Below are positions 1 to 7,653 of a stretch of 64,000 nucleotides of DNA, piece by piece. A model generated the notes under the pieces. It was not told where the DNA came from, did no database searches, and saw nothing but the letters and a program-made list of their open reading frames with translations. Source of the DNA: Vulcanococcus sp. Clear-D1 (GTDB lineage Bacteria > Cyanobacteriota > Cyanobacteriia > PCC-6307 > Cyanobiaceae). Position numbers and translations under genes: made by a program. The DNA lies in assembly GCF_014654725.1 (NCBI RefSeq), contig NZ_JACVZV010000012.1, positions 1-64,000 of the forward strand, written 5' to 3'. Positions within the stretch are counted from its first letter, which is position 1. Every line of letters begins with the position of its first letter.

Positions 1-535
1 TGGCACCCCGGTTGATCGCTGAGCCCGAGAAGGCATTGGCACCCACCACAAAGGTGGCCAGACCCGAGAGTTTGGTGGTGGTGGAGAACTGGGTGGCTTC
101 CAGTTCGCCCACTTTGGCCTCGAGGCCATCCACACGGCCCTTCAGCACGGCGAGCTCCTTCTCGAACTCGGCCATCAGGCGCTTCAGCTCGTCGGTCACT
201 TCGGTGATCCGGTCGAGGCAAGCGTTCAGCAGGGCGGCCGCTTCATAGCGGGTCATCGCACGGCTGCCGCGGTAGGTGCCGTTGGGGTAGCCGGCCACAC
301 AGCCGTAGCGCTCGATCAGGTTGCTCAGTGCTTGATAAGCCCAGTCGGTGGGCTGCACGTCGGAGAACTGGGTGATCGACGTCACCTGGTCGGCACTGGC
401 GCCGTACTGGCCAATACCAGCGAGATTGATGTTCTCGCGCTCAGCAGCAGCAACGCCAAGACTGCAGCCCAGGGCAGCCGGAACGAGCAAGGCAGCGGCA
501 GTGGCTGCGGAGAGGGGAGAACGGATCAAGCGCAT
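1..535 (-). CDS. SLH-domain outer-membrane porin, N-terminal part (cut by window edge)
   Basis: The first 178 codons of a porin of the cyanobacterial SLH/OprB type (SomA/SomB-like), the main solute pore of the outer membrane. Reading leftwards from ATG at 533-535 there is a signal peptide ending near an AAA motif, then an SLH domain (FSDVQPTDWAYQAL ... YPNGTYRGSRAMTRYEAA) that anchors to peptidoglycan-linked polymer. A short coiled-coil stretch rich in E, L and K follows, then the start of the beta barrel (ATQFSTTTKLSGLATFVVGANAF). The remaining barrel lies outside the window. It resembles the second porin at 6133-7617 in the SLH-coil-barrel junction (ATQFS.TTKL), so the two are paralogues, but this one has the fuller SLH motif. 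Confidence 0.9.
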   Translation of the reverse strand, partial: MRLIRSPLSAATAAALLVPAALGCSLGVAAAERENINLAGIGQYGASADQVTSITQFSDVQPTDWAYQALSNLIERYGCVAGYPNGTYRGSRAMTRYEAAALLNACLDRITEVTDELKRLMAEFEKELAVLKGRVDGLEAKVGELEATQFSTTTKLSGLATFVVGANAFSGSAINRGA

Positions 536-616
536 GAATCACGGAGCAGAGGCGCCACAACGACGCCGGCAGCCCCGATGATCCCCTTCCCTCCAGCATA
601 TTGCACTTACTAGAGA

Positions 617-631
617 CTTCATGTCATGAAG
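617..631. promoter_or_regulatory. 15-bp palindrome in the porin upstream region
   Basis: CTTCATGTCATGAAG is a 7-bp perfect inverted repeat around one base, about 80 bp upstream of the porin ATG. The 220-base gap between this porin and the M23 peptidase gene is AT-richer than the flanks and holds no other gene that I can see. An operator or a small transcript hairpin are both possible; no known regulator consensus fits clearly. Confidence 0.3.
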
Positions 632-755
632 CCCACGCGACAGCTGGGCCACGGGAACAGCGGCCCTGTCACATAGACAACAGACAGGTCCAGCGCGTCG
701 CAACTTAAGATTTGCTTCCAATTCGCGTCGCGGATGTTCATCCCGCGGAAGCCTG

Positions 756-1208
756 TTGCCCATCGCCCTTCTTCTGCCTGCTTTGCAGCTGCTTCACCCC
801 ATGCCCGGGGTGATCACCCAAGGAGTGAGAGAGGGCCATCCCGCCATCGACATCGCCTGCATCACCGGCACACCGGTGCGTGCCGCCCACGACGGACAGG
901 GCGCGGTGCGGCGTAGCCACACCCACGGCACCACCTTCGAACTGCGGGGCGCCGACGGGCTGGAAACCAGCTACAGCCACCTCCACACGGCTATGCCCGC
1001 CGGCCACTTCAAACGAGGCGATCAGATCGGCACCTGCGGCAATACCGGGATCTGGAGCAGCGGGCCTCACCTCCACTTCGAAACCAACCGCCCCGAGCTG
1101 TTGGGCTCGCTGATCGTGGAAGAGGCACCCACCACCCTGCCGATCGCCCAACCCAAGGCGGCTTTCGCCATCGGCGGCTCGCCAGATGCCCTGAAAGCCC
1201 GGCCATGA
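756..1208 (+). CDS. M23-family (LytM-type) peptidoglycan endopeptidase, short form
   Basis: A 150-residue protein consisting almost only of a peptidase M23 domain. The zinc-binding motif HPAID (HxxxD) lies near residue 28 and the HLHFE motif near residue 108, separated by the usual GxxGxS-like segment (CGNTGIWSSGPHLHF). M23 enzymes cut peptide cross-bridges in cell-wall murein. The N-terminus is a short hydrophobic stretch that could act as a signal peptide. TTG at 756 is the only canonical start that keeps the full domain, and no in-frame ATG lies upstream. A start slightly different from this is possible. The next gene follows after 41 bases on the same strand. Confidence 0.8.
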   Translation: MPIALLLPALQLLHPMPGVITQGVREGHPAIDIACITGTPVRAAHDGQGAVRRSHTHGTTFELRGADGLETSYSHLHTAMPAGHFKRGDQIGTCGNTGIWSSGPHLHFETNRPELLGSLIVEEAPTTLPIAQPKAAFAIGGSPDALKARP

Positions 1209-1249
1209 TGCCCGCTTGATCCCCGGCTACCCGGCGTGGCTGAACCCGA

Positions 1250-2203
1250 TTGAGCAGGCTGGCCACCATCTGGGCCATCTTCCAGGGGCTGCTGCTTGAG
1301 GCGCTTCCCTTTCTGCTGATCGGCGTTCTAATCGCAGGGCTGGCCCGCTGGATCGCCCCAGGAGGTCGTTGGCTGCAGCGGTTACCCAGCCAGCCGTTGC
1401 TGGCTCCGCTCACCGGCGCTGCCCTGGGCTTTGCGCTGCCAGCCTGCGAGTGCGGCAATGTGCCGGTGGCGCGGCGGTTGTTAGCCGGCGGCGCACCGCT
1501 GGGCTCCGCCCTGGGCTTCCTCTTCGCCGCGCCGGTGCTGAATCCGATCGTGCTAGCGAGCACCTGGGCCGCCTTCCCGGATCAGCCCTGGCTCCTGGCG
1601 GCGCGCCCAACCGCTGCCCTGTTGCTGGCCCTCGCCCTCTCTGCCCTGTTGCAGCAATGGCCGGAAGTCCAACTGCTTGAGCCGGCTCTTCTGGAGGAAC
1701 GGCGCCTGAGTCAGCCCCTGGCTGAAGTGGGGCTCCTGGAGCGTCGCAGCGGCCTGGTGGGGGCAGCGCCAGTAACGGCGCCACCGACGCCGGAGCGACC
1801 AAACCTGGCCACTGTGCTGGAGCACAGCAGCCGGGAATTTCTCGATCTAGCAGGGCTGCTGGTGCTGGGTAGTGCCCTGGCCGCTGTGGTTCAGACCCTG
1901 CTGCCCCGCACCTGGTTACTGGCGGTGGGAGGAGCTCCCACCATCTCCGTGCTCAGCCTGATGCTGATGGCTGTGGTGGTGTCGGTGTGCTCCAGCGTGG
2001 ATGCCTTCCTCGCCTTGGGGTTTGCCGCTCAGATCACCCCTGGCGCGCTGTTGGCCTTTCTGGTGCTGGGGCCCGTGGTGGATCTGAAGCTGTTGGGCTT
2101 GTTTGGTGTGGTGCTGAAGCCGCGGGCGATTGCGCTCACGGCGGCGGGTGCCTGTGTGGTGGTGCTGCTGATCGGGCAATGGGTGAATCTCTGGCTGCTT
2201 TGA
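1250..2203 (+). CDS. DUF318/YraQ-type membrane permease
   Basis: A 317-residue polytopic membrane protein of the DUF318 permease family. The family signature around a Cys pair (ACECGNVPVARRLL) is near residues 65-78, with its partner half (VCSSVDAFLALGF) near residue 245. About eight hydrophobic helices flank a central hydrophilic loop. Members are linked with export or handling of metals and metalloids, and often sit beside a TIGR03943 (DUF1980) protein, as here. The next gene starts 25 bases before this one ends, so translation is likely coupled. TTG at 1250 is used because no in-frame ATG covers the first helix. The context of Zur, Znu and COG0523 suggests zinc, which is inference. Confidence 0.8.
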   Translation: MSRLATIWAIFQGLLLEALPFLLIGVLIAGLARWIAPGGRWLQRLPSQPLLAPLTGAALGFALPACECGNVPVARRLLAGGAPLGSALGFLFAAPVLNPIVLASTWAAFPDQPWLLAARPTAALLLALALSALLQQWPEVQLLEPALLEERRLSQPLAEVGLLERRSGLVGAAPVTAPPTPERPNLATVLEHSSREFLDLAGLLVLGSALAAVVQTLLPRTWLLAVGGAPTISVLSLMLMAVVVSVCSSVDAFLALGFAAQITPGALLAFLVLGPVVDLKLLGLFGVVLKPRAIALTAAGACVVVLLIGQWVNLWLL

Positions 2204-2850
2204 TCCGCCCGCTCGCCCTGGCCCTCTGGGGTGCTGTGCTGCTGGTGAGCACCCTCACAAGCCGGCTCGAGTTGCTGCTGCGCGGGGTGTTTCATCCGTT
2301 GGTGGGGCTCAGTGGCGTGGTGCTGCTGGCGATCGCCCTGCAACAGGCGCTGCAGGGCAGGCGCGAGCGGCACTGGAACCGCAGCTGGGCCTTGAGCGGC
2401 CTGCTGGCGATCGCCGTGCTGCTCCTGCCGCCGAATCCCTCATTCAGCGATCTGGCCTCCAACCGCAATAGCGATCTCGGCAGCGACGTGGAGCTGGATT
2501 TCCTGCTGCCGCCGGGCCAGCGCAGCCTCACCGACTGGGTGCGACTGCTGCGCAGCCAGCCCGACCCGCAGCTTTACAACGGCGACCCCGTGCGCATCAG
2601 CGGTTTTGTGCTCACGCAGCCGGATGGCCCACCCCAACTCGGGCGCTTGCTGGTGCGCTGCTGCCTGGCCGATGCCACACCGATCGGGCTTCCCGTGCGC
2701 TGGCCCAGTGGCTTCAGCGCACAACCCGACCAATGGCTGGCGATCGAGGGCCGCATGGGCGTGGACAACGTGGCCGGACAGCAGCGCAGCGTGGTGCTGC
2801 CGGAGCGCATCCGCACGATTCCGCGGCCCGCCAAGCCGCTCGAGCCATGA
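2179..2850 (+). CDS. TIGR03943/DUF1980 family protein, partner of the DUF318 permease
   Basis: A 223-residue protein with two or three N-terminal membrane helices followed by a soluble domain. In that domain, DPVRISGFVL and LVRCCLADATPIGLPV match the C-terminal beta-rich part of TIGR03943 proteins, annotated elsewhere as the second subunit of a two-component membrane permease complex. The CC pair near residue 152 is a typical family feature and may bind metal. ATG at 2179 lies inside the upstream permease gene, and the stop overlaps the next ATG as ATGA. The three genes therefore form one translation unit. Confidence 0.78.
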   Translation: MGESLAALIRPLALALWGAVLLVSTLTSRLELLLRGVFHPLVGLSGVVLLAIALQQALQGRRERHWNRSWALSGLLAIAVLLLPPNPSFSDLASNRNSDLGSDVELDFLLPPGQRSLTDWVRLLRSQPDPQLYNGDPVRISGFVLTQPDGPPQLGRLLVRCCLADATPIGLPVRWPSGFSAQPDQWLAIEGRMGVDNVAGQQRSVVLPERIRTIPRPAKPLEP

Positions 2851-4160
2851 ACAAACCAGCTCTGCTGTTGGCCGCGGGAGCGCTGCTGGCCCTGGTGCAG
2901 CAGCAGCTCTTGCTTCAGCGCCCACCAAGATTGCTGGAGCTGCACTCGAGCACCGCCAGCTCAGGCCCGGCCGCCCTCTCGCTGCGCTTCAGCCGCCCCA
3001 TGGATCGGGCCAGCTTGGCGGAGCGCAGCCAACTGCAGCCGGCCTTGCCCCATCAGTGGTTAGGCGCGAACAATCCCCTAAGGCTGCTGCTGGGCGCCAA
3101 TCAACCGATCACCGGGGCCATCCAGCTGCTGATCAGCGGGGTGGATCAACGGGGCCTGGCTCTGCGGCCCCAGCGCTGGAGCTGGGACCCAAGACCGCGG
3201 CTGCTGGCGGTGGTGCCCAAAGGCAGCGGTGAGCAACTGCAACTGCTTCAACGCGATGGCAGCTGGCAGCCACTCAGCCCCGAATTCGAGCGGATCACCG
3301 CGGTGACTCCGCTGGGGGATGGATCGGCCATCGCCCTGGCCAGCCGCGATGATCAAGGTGAGCGGCTGTGGCTGCTGCCGCTGGAGCAGAGCACCCTGCA
3401 GCGTGGCGGCCAACCGGGCAGCCGCGCGGTGAAGGCTGGCCCGCTTCGGGCGCTGTTGCCGGAGCGTTTGATCTTCACCCACCTGAGCAGCAACCAGCGC
3501 GGCGATCTGCTGGTGCAGTGGAGTGCCCAGGCCCTGGGCCGCTCGATCACCAGCTTCTGGCCGCGCCAGGGCAACCGCCAGCAACTGGAGCTGGAAGCCT
3601 CCGGCCCCATGCAGCTGCTGCCCGACGGTGGCGCTCTGGTGATGCCTGAGCTTGAGGGGCTGAGCCTGCGCAACCTGCCCGGTCGGCCCGAGCGCCGCCA
3701 GCTGCTGCCAGGCAGCCGCGATCTGAGCAGCTTCTGCCCAGTGAGCGGGCGGGCGCTTCTGGTGCGGCACTGGCCCGATTTCCGGCGCTCCCTGGAACTG
3801 GTGGAACCCGGTCAGCCGCCACGCCAGCTGTGGCTGGGCGGTGATGCGGTGCTGAGCACGGCCTGCGATCGCGGCGGTGAACGGGTGTGGCTGCTGGTGA
3901 GCCATTGGCGCGATGCCCAGCGCAGCAGGCTCCTGGAGATCACCCGCCTAGGACAGATCGTGCGGGCACGAGACCTCACGGGCTGGGAGGTGGAACCCGG
4001 CGTGCCGATGGCCTATGACCCCACGCGTCAGCAGCTGCTGCTCACCCTGCGACAACAGGGGCGCCCCGACGCGCAACCGGTGTTGATCGCGGTGCGAGAT
4101 CTAACGCTGCAGCCGCTGGCGAAAGCGGTGCGGCAGGCCCTCTGGCTACCGCCTGGTTAG
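2847..4160 (+). CDS. Exported protein with Ig-like N-terminal and propeller-like repeats, unknown function
   Basis: A 437-residue protein I do not recognise as a named family. Residues 1-22 form a hydrophobic signal or anchor. Residues 40-115 contain ALSLRFSRPMDRASL, the hallmark phrase of a bacterial Ig-like (Big_5) domain. The rest consists of short repeats of the type DGSAIALASRD..GERLWLLPL, suggesting a TolB- or WD40-like beta propeller facing the periplasm. It is joined by ATGA overlap to the TIGR03943 gene, so it is probably a third component of the permease system. Its 3' end overlaps the convergent znuB gene by 15 bases. Function is inferred from context only. Confidence 0.65.
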   Translation: MNKPALLLAAGALLALVQQQLLLQRPPRLLELHSSTASSGPAALSLRFSRPMDRASLAERSQLQPALPHQWLGANNPLRLLLGANQPITGAIQLLISGVDQRGLALRPQRWSWDPRPRLLAVVPKGSGEQLQLLQRDGSWQPLSPEFERITAVTPLGDGSAIALASRDDQGERLWLLPLEQSTLQRGGQPGSRAVKAGPLRALLPERLIFTHLSSNQRGDLLVQWSAQALGRSITSFWPRQGNRQQLELEASGPMQLLPDGGALVMPELEGLSLRNLPGRPERRQLLPGSRDLSSFCPVSGRALLVRHWPDFRRSLELVEPGQPPRQLWLGGDAVLSTACDRGGERVWLLVSHWRDAQRSRLLEITRLGQIVRARDLTGWEVEPGVPMAYDPTRQQLLLTLRQQGRPDAQPVLIAVRDLTLQPLAKAVRQALWLPPG

Positions 4161-4937
4161 CTGCAGCGGCAACAGCAGCAGACACAGCACCCCGATCAGC
4201 GGTCCGGGCGGCAGGTTGATCCAAGGCTGGATCGCCAACAACAGGCCTCCACCGCTGAGCAGCATGCCGAGCAGTGCGGATCGCCACAGGGCCTGGCGGA
4301 GGCTTGTTGCTCCCGGCAGCGCCAGCAAGGCAGGAGCGCCCATCAAGCCGATCACCAACACCACCCCAACGGCAGTCATGGCACTCACCACCGTGAACGC
4401 TGTGACCAACGTGAGCAGCAGCCGCAGGCGCCGCACCGGCAGCCCGGCACTGGTGGCGCCTAGGGGATCAACCCCCAGGTAGACGTAATGGTGATACCGC
4501 CAGAACAACAGCAGCAGCATGGCCAGCAGGGCCAGAAGGCTGCGCGCGAGGTCGGCTGGTGCTGCAGCGAGCAGATCACCAAACAGCACAGCCTCCAGAT
4601 CCACACGGATGCCCAGCAGGGGAATCAGCAGCACCCCCAAGCCCAGAAAGCCAGCCAGCACGGTGTTCAGCACGGCTTCATCGCCCGGTTGTCCTGGGCG
4701 TGAGGCACCGCTGAAGCGCTCCGCCAGCAGGGCACCCGCCAGGCCGCTGATCGCACCCCCCAATCCCGGATCGATGCGGAGAGCCACCGCCAGGGCGAGA
4801 CCGGGGAGCACGGCATGCGACACCAGGTTCACCAGAAACAGGCGCCGCTGCACCAGCAACACGGTGCCCGTGAGCGGGCAAAGCCCACCCACCACCAACG
4901 CCACCGCGAGCGGCAGCAGCCACCACACACGCTCCAT
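4146..4937 (-). CDS. znuB: Zinc ABC transporter permease ZnuB
   Basis: A 263-residue ABC-3 family membrane permease with about eight helices. The family phrases GTVLLVQRRLFLVNLVSHAVLPGLAL near the N-terminus, AVLFGDLLA in the middle and VVSAMTAVGVVLVIGLMGAPA toward the end are all present. It forms the channel of a Zn(II)/Mn(II) importer working with the ZnuC ATPase and the ZnuA binding protein found nearby. It starts at ATG 4935-4937, 32 bases from the divergent zur gene. The znuC gene is on the same strand but on the far side of zur, so znuC and znuB are separated by an antisense gene instead of being adjacent. Confidence 0.88.
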   Translation of the reverse strand: MERVWWLLPLAVALVVGGLCPLTGTVLLVQRRLFLVNLVSHAVLPGLALAVALRIDPGLGGAISGLAGALLAERFSGASRPGQPGDEAVLNTVLAGFLGLGVLLIPLLGIRVDLEAVLFGDLLAAAPADLARSLLALLAMLLLLFWRYHHYVYLGVDPLGATSAGLPVRRLRLLLTLVTAFTVVSAMTAVGVVLVIGLMGAPALLALPGATSLRQALWRSALLGMLLSGGGLLLAIQPWINLPPGPLIGVLCLLLLPLQLTRR

Positions 4938-4969
4938 AGGATCAGGGCCCCCGCCCCGCTGGTTCGGCC

Positions 4970-5371
4970 ATGCCCTCCCAGGTTGCCGCCTCAGGTGATC
5001 GCCAGCTGCTGCTGCTGGAGCAACTGAAGCTGGCCGATCGGGAACTCTCCGGCCAAGACCTACACGCCCTTCTGCGCCAAAGCCCCCAGGCCATGGGACT
5101 GGCCACCGTGTACCGGCACCTGCGCCAGCTGCAGCAGCGGGGCTTGATCCGCTGCCGCCATCTCCCAAGTGGCGAGGCCCTGTTCGCGCCGGTGGAGCGC
5201 GATGAGCACCACCTCACCTGCGTGGATTGCGGCACCACCCTGGTGCTGGAGCACTGCCCGATGCACAACGTGGAGTTGCATGGCGATCAGGCGGAGGGGT
5301 TCCAGTTGCTGTTCCACACCCTGGAGTTCTTTGGGTTGTGCCGCAGCTGCCAGAACCGCCAGAACGCCTAA
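4970..5371 (+). CDS. zur: Fur-family zinc uptake regulator, probably Zur
   Basis: A 133-residue Fur-superfamily repressor. A winged-helix DNA-binding half (GLATVYRHLRQLQQRGLI, about residues 43-60) precedes a dimerisation and metal-binding half. The structural zinc Cys pairs are C84/C87 and C124/C127, and H80-H81 are possible regulatory ligands. Its position among znuA, znuB and znuC identifies it as Zur rather than Fur or PerR, and a second Fur-like protein is encoded at 12265-12747. Zur normally represses zinc uptake genes when zinc is replete. Its stop overlaps the convergent znuC stop as CTAA, and its start faces znuB. Confidence 0.85.
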   Translation: MPSQVAASGDRQLLLLEQLKLADRELSGQDLHALLRQSPQAMGLATVYRHLRQLQQRGLIRCRHLPSGEALFAPVERDEHHLTCVDCGTTLVLEHCPMHNVELHGDQAEGFQLLFHTLEFFGLCRSCQNRQNA

Positions 5372-6075
5372 CCGCAGCAGTGGTTTCCAACCCGCAGATC
5401 GCCCAGGGCCTGGCGCACCTGTTGAGGGGTGCCATCGGCCAACATCTGACGATCGAGCACCAGCACCCGGTCGTAGGCATCGAGGTCGCGACCCCAGTCA
5501 TGGCTGCTCACCAGCAGGGTGAGCCCGGCATCACTGAGCTGACGCATCACCCGCAGCAACTCCGTGCGCGATGGCGGATCGATCGCTGCGCAGGGTTCAT
5601 CCAGCAGCAGCAAGCGAGCCGGTTGCACCAGGGTGCGCGCCAGCAGGGCACGCTGCTGCTGACCACCAGACAACTGATCGAGACGACGCCCGGCCAGCCC
5701 CACCAGTCCAACCCGCTGCAGCGCCGCCTCCACATCGCAGCAGCCCGGGCGCTGACCGGCCAAGCGCCCGAGCGCCACCAACGCCCGCACGGTGATCGGA
5801 AAGGCCCAGGCGATCTCACCGCGCTGGGGCATCAGGGCGAGCTGCTGCCGCGCCAGGGCAGGCGTGAGGGGGATGCCCTCCCAGGTGATCGAGCCACTCG
5901 CAGGGCTCAGTTGCCCCTCGAGGGCCTGCAGCAAAGTGCTCTTGCCTGCTCCATTGGGTCCCACCAGGGCGGTGAGGCTGCCGGGCTGCAGCGTGAAGGA
6001 GAGCTGATCGAGCACCAGCTCCGGCCCGCGGCGCACACACAGCTGATGAACGCTGAGCACCGCAGCAGGCTTCAC
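5368..6075 (-). CDS. znuC: Zinc ABC transporter ATP-binding protein ZnuC
   Basis: A 235-residue ABC ATPase with Walker A GPNGAGKST (residues 39-47), signature LSGGQQQR, Walker B LLLLDEP and a switch His in LVSSHD. It powers the Znu metal importer. GTG at 6073-6075 is the likely start because it gives the usual short N-terminus before the first strand (VLSVHQLCVRRG). The reading frame stays open further upstream but that stretch is not ABC-like. It runs divergently from the porin gene at 6133 with only 57 bases between, so the two probably share a promoter region. I could not find a convincing Zur palindrome in that gap. Confidence 0.88.
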   Translation of the reverse strand: MKPAAVLSVHQLCVRRGPELVLDQLSFTLQPGSLTALVGPNGAGKSTLLQALEGQLSPASGSITWEGIPLTPALARQQLALMPQRGEIAWAFPITVRALVALGRLAGQRPGCCDVEAALQRVGLVGLAGRRLDQLSGGQQQRALLARTLVQPARLLLLDEPCAAIDPPSRTELLRVMRQLSDAGLTLLVSSHDWGRDLDAYDRVLVLDRQMLADGTPQQVRQALGDLRVGNHCCG

Positions 6076-6132
6076 TCCCTCCAAGTTAAAGAGCAGTCGC
6101 GCTTGAATCGAGGCGCAGCCAGAGCCCCATCG

Positions 6133-7617
6133 ATGTTGCGCCCCATCGTTGCCCTGATGGGAGGCATCGCCCTGCTGGGGGCATGGGCAGATTCCCCTGC
6201 GGCGCAAACAGAGGCCCAACTACTGCAGCCGGAAGACTGGGCGTACCAACGGCTGAACGCCCTGCAGGTGCAGCACGGCTGCTCCACAGCCGCCTCAGAC
6301 GAGAGGCTGAACCAGGGATTACCGATCTCTCGTTTCAGCGCTGCCACACTGCTTCAGGCCTGCCTGCCGCACCTCAACGGCAACACGCCCGAACTGGTGC
6401 TGTTGCTGCGGCAGCTCGAGCAGGAGCTCCAGCTACTGGATCAACGCCTGGAAAACCTGGAGGCCACCCAGTTTTCTCCCACCACCAAGCTCAAGGGCCT
6501 CGCCAGCCTGGTGCTCGGCGGCAACCGCTTTGCGGGCAGCGACAACGCCGTGGTGAGCGCCAGCCGCTCCAACTACGGCGCCACCACCTTCAACTACGAC
6601 CTCAAGCTCTACCTCGACACCAGCTTCACGGGACAAGACCTTCTGCGCGCTCGCCTGCGCGGTGGCAATTTCGATCGAACGAGCAACAGCTTCTACGGAG
6701 CCGGTCCCAGCAGGTTATCCATCCTGGAAACAGCCTTCCAGGAGCAGTCGGGTCCCGACAACTTCTCTGTCAACAGGCTGTACTACCAGTTCCCCCTGGG
6801 CAGGGGATTCACGGCGAGCTTTGGACCGCGGGTCGGTCAGCTGGATCTGTTAGCACTGCGGCCCAGCCTTTACCCCGCTGAAACCATCCTCGATCTGTTT
6901 ACGCTCAAGGGAGCACCCGCGGCCTACAACTTCAAGCTGGGCGCGGGTGCCGGGTTGTGGTGGCAATCCCCTGGTGGGTTCAGTGTGAGCGCCAACTATG
7001 TGGCCGGTCATGGACGCGATGGGAATCCCAGCCAGGGAGGCATCGGCACCGCCGATTCAGCCAGCACAGGCAGTGTGCAACTCGCCTACAGAAAGCAGCA
7101 GTGGGCCGCGGCGGCGGTGGTGAGCTCCGTGCAGAACCTGGGCGGGGTGATTCCTTATGCCACCAATTTCACCCTGGACAGCCTGAAAAACCCCGGGCAA
7201 ACCATGGCCTTTGGTCTGAGCGGCTATTGGCAACCACGGCAATCCGGCTGGGTGCCCTCGATCAGTGCCGGCTGGGGGTTCAACCGCACCCATTACACCT
7301 CGGAAGTCGAGCAGCAGGGCCTGGTGGCCAATAGCCAGTCGTGGAGTGTGGGCCTGCAATGGCAGGATGCCTTTGCCCCTGGTAACGCCCTGGGCATGGC
7401 TGTGGGCCAGCCGATCTTTGCCACCTCGCTGTATGGGGGCGAGACCCCTCGCGATGGCAACTACGCCTGGGAATGGTGGTACAAGCTGCAACTGAGCGAC
7501 AAGATCGCTGTGACCCCGGCGCTGTTCCTGCTCAGCCGGCCGCTGGGTGCAGAAACCACCGAAGGTGAAACCTTTCGGCAGATCGGCGCCCTGCTCAAAA
7601 CAACGCTGCACTTCTGA
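6133..7617 (+). CDS. SLH/OprB-type porin linked to zinc uptake genes
   Basis: A 494-residue outer-membrane porin. A signal peptide ends near AWADSPAAQ, followed by a shortened SLH-like segment (EDWAYQRLNALQVQHGCS ... ISRFSAATLLQACL), a coil rich in L, E and Q, and the cyanobacterial porin barrel beginning ATQFSPTTKLKG and ending with aromatic F (TTLHF), typical of barrel proteins. Its SLH part lacks the YPDGTYRG-like core seen in the porin at 1-535. It lies between znuC and znuA, which suggests a metal-limitation porin that raises outer-membrane permeability when zinc is scarce. The substrate is inferred. ATG at 6133 gives the expected signal peptide. Confidence 0.85.
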   Translation: MLRPIVALMGGIALLGAWADSPAAQTEAQLLQPEDWAYQRLNALQVQHGCSTAASDERLNQGLPISRFSAATLLQACLPHLNGNTPELVLLLRQLEQELQLLDQRLENLEATQFSPTTKLKGLASLVLGGNRFAGSDNAVVSASRSNYGATTFNYDLKLYLDTSFTGQDLLRARLRGGNFDRTSNSFYGAGPSRLSILETAFQEQSGPDNFSVNRLYYQFPLGRGFTASFGPRVGQLDLLALRPSLYPAETILDLFTLKGAPAAYNFKLGAGAGLWWQSPGGFSVSANYVAGHGRDGNPSQGGIGTADSASTGSVQLAYRKQQWAAAAVVSSVQNLGGVIPYATNFTLDSLKNPGQTMAFGLSGYWQPRQSGWVPSISAGWGFNRTHYTSEVEQQGLVANSQSWSVGLQWQDAFAPGNALGMAVGQPIFATSLYGGETPRDGNYAWEWWYKLQLSDKIAVTPALFLLSRPLGAETTEGETFRQIGALLKTTLHF

Positions 7618-7630
7618 GAACCATTATCGT
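7615..7630 (+). promoter_or_regulatory. Putative Zur box upstream of znuA
   Basis: TGAGAACCATTATCGT overlaps the porin stop codon and lies 24 bases before the znuA start. It fits the Zur/Fur-like pattern GAnAA-N3-TTnTC with four of five symmetric pairs intact (GAGAA / TTATC). This would let Zur control znuA separately from the upstream porin. The match is by eye against the general cyanobacterial TGATAATnATTATCA-type consensus. Confidence 0.5.
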
Positions 7631-7653
7631 TGCTATCACGGATGGGTTGAGGC

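Noticed and set aside
5227-6132. Upstream extension of the second porin over znuC
   Set aside because: The frame is open, but the signal peptide starts at ATG 6133 and the upstream part is antisense to the ABC ATPase.
6076-6132. Zur box in the znuC-porin divergent gap
   Set aside because: No GAnAA-N3-TTnTC-like palindrome is present; only the site before znuA resembles one.
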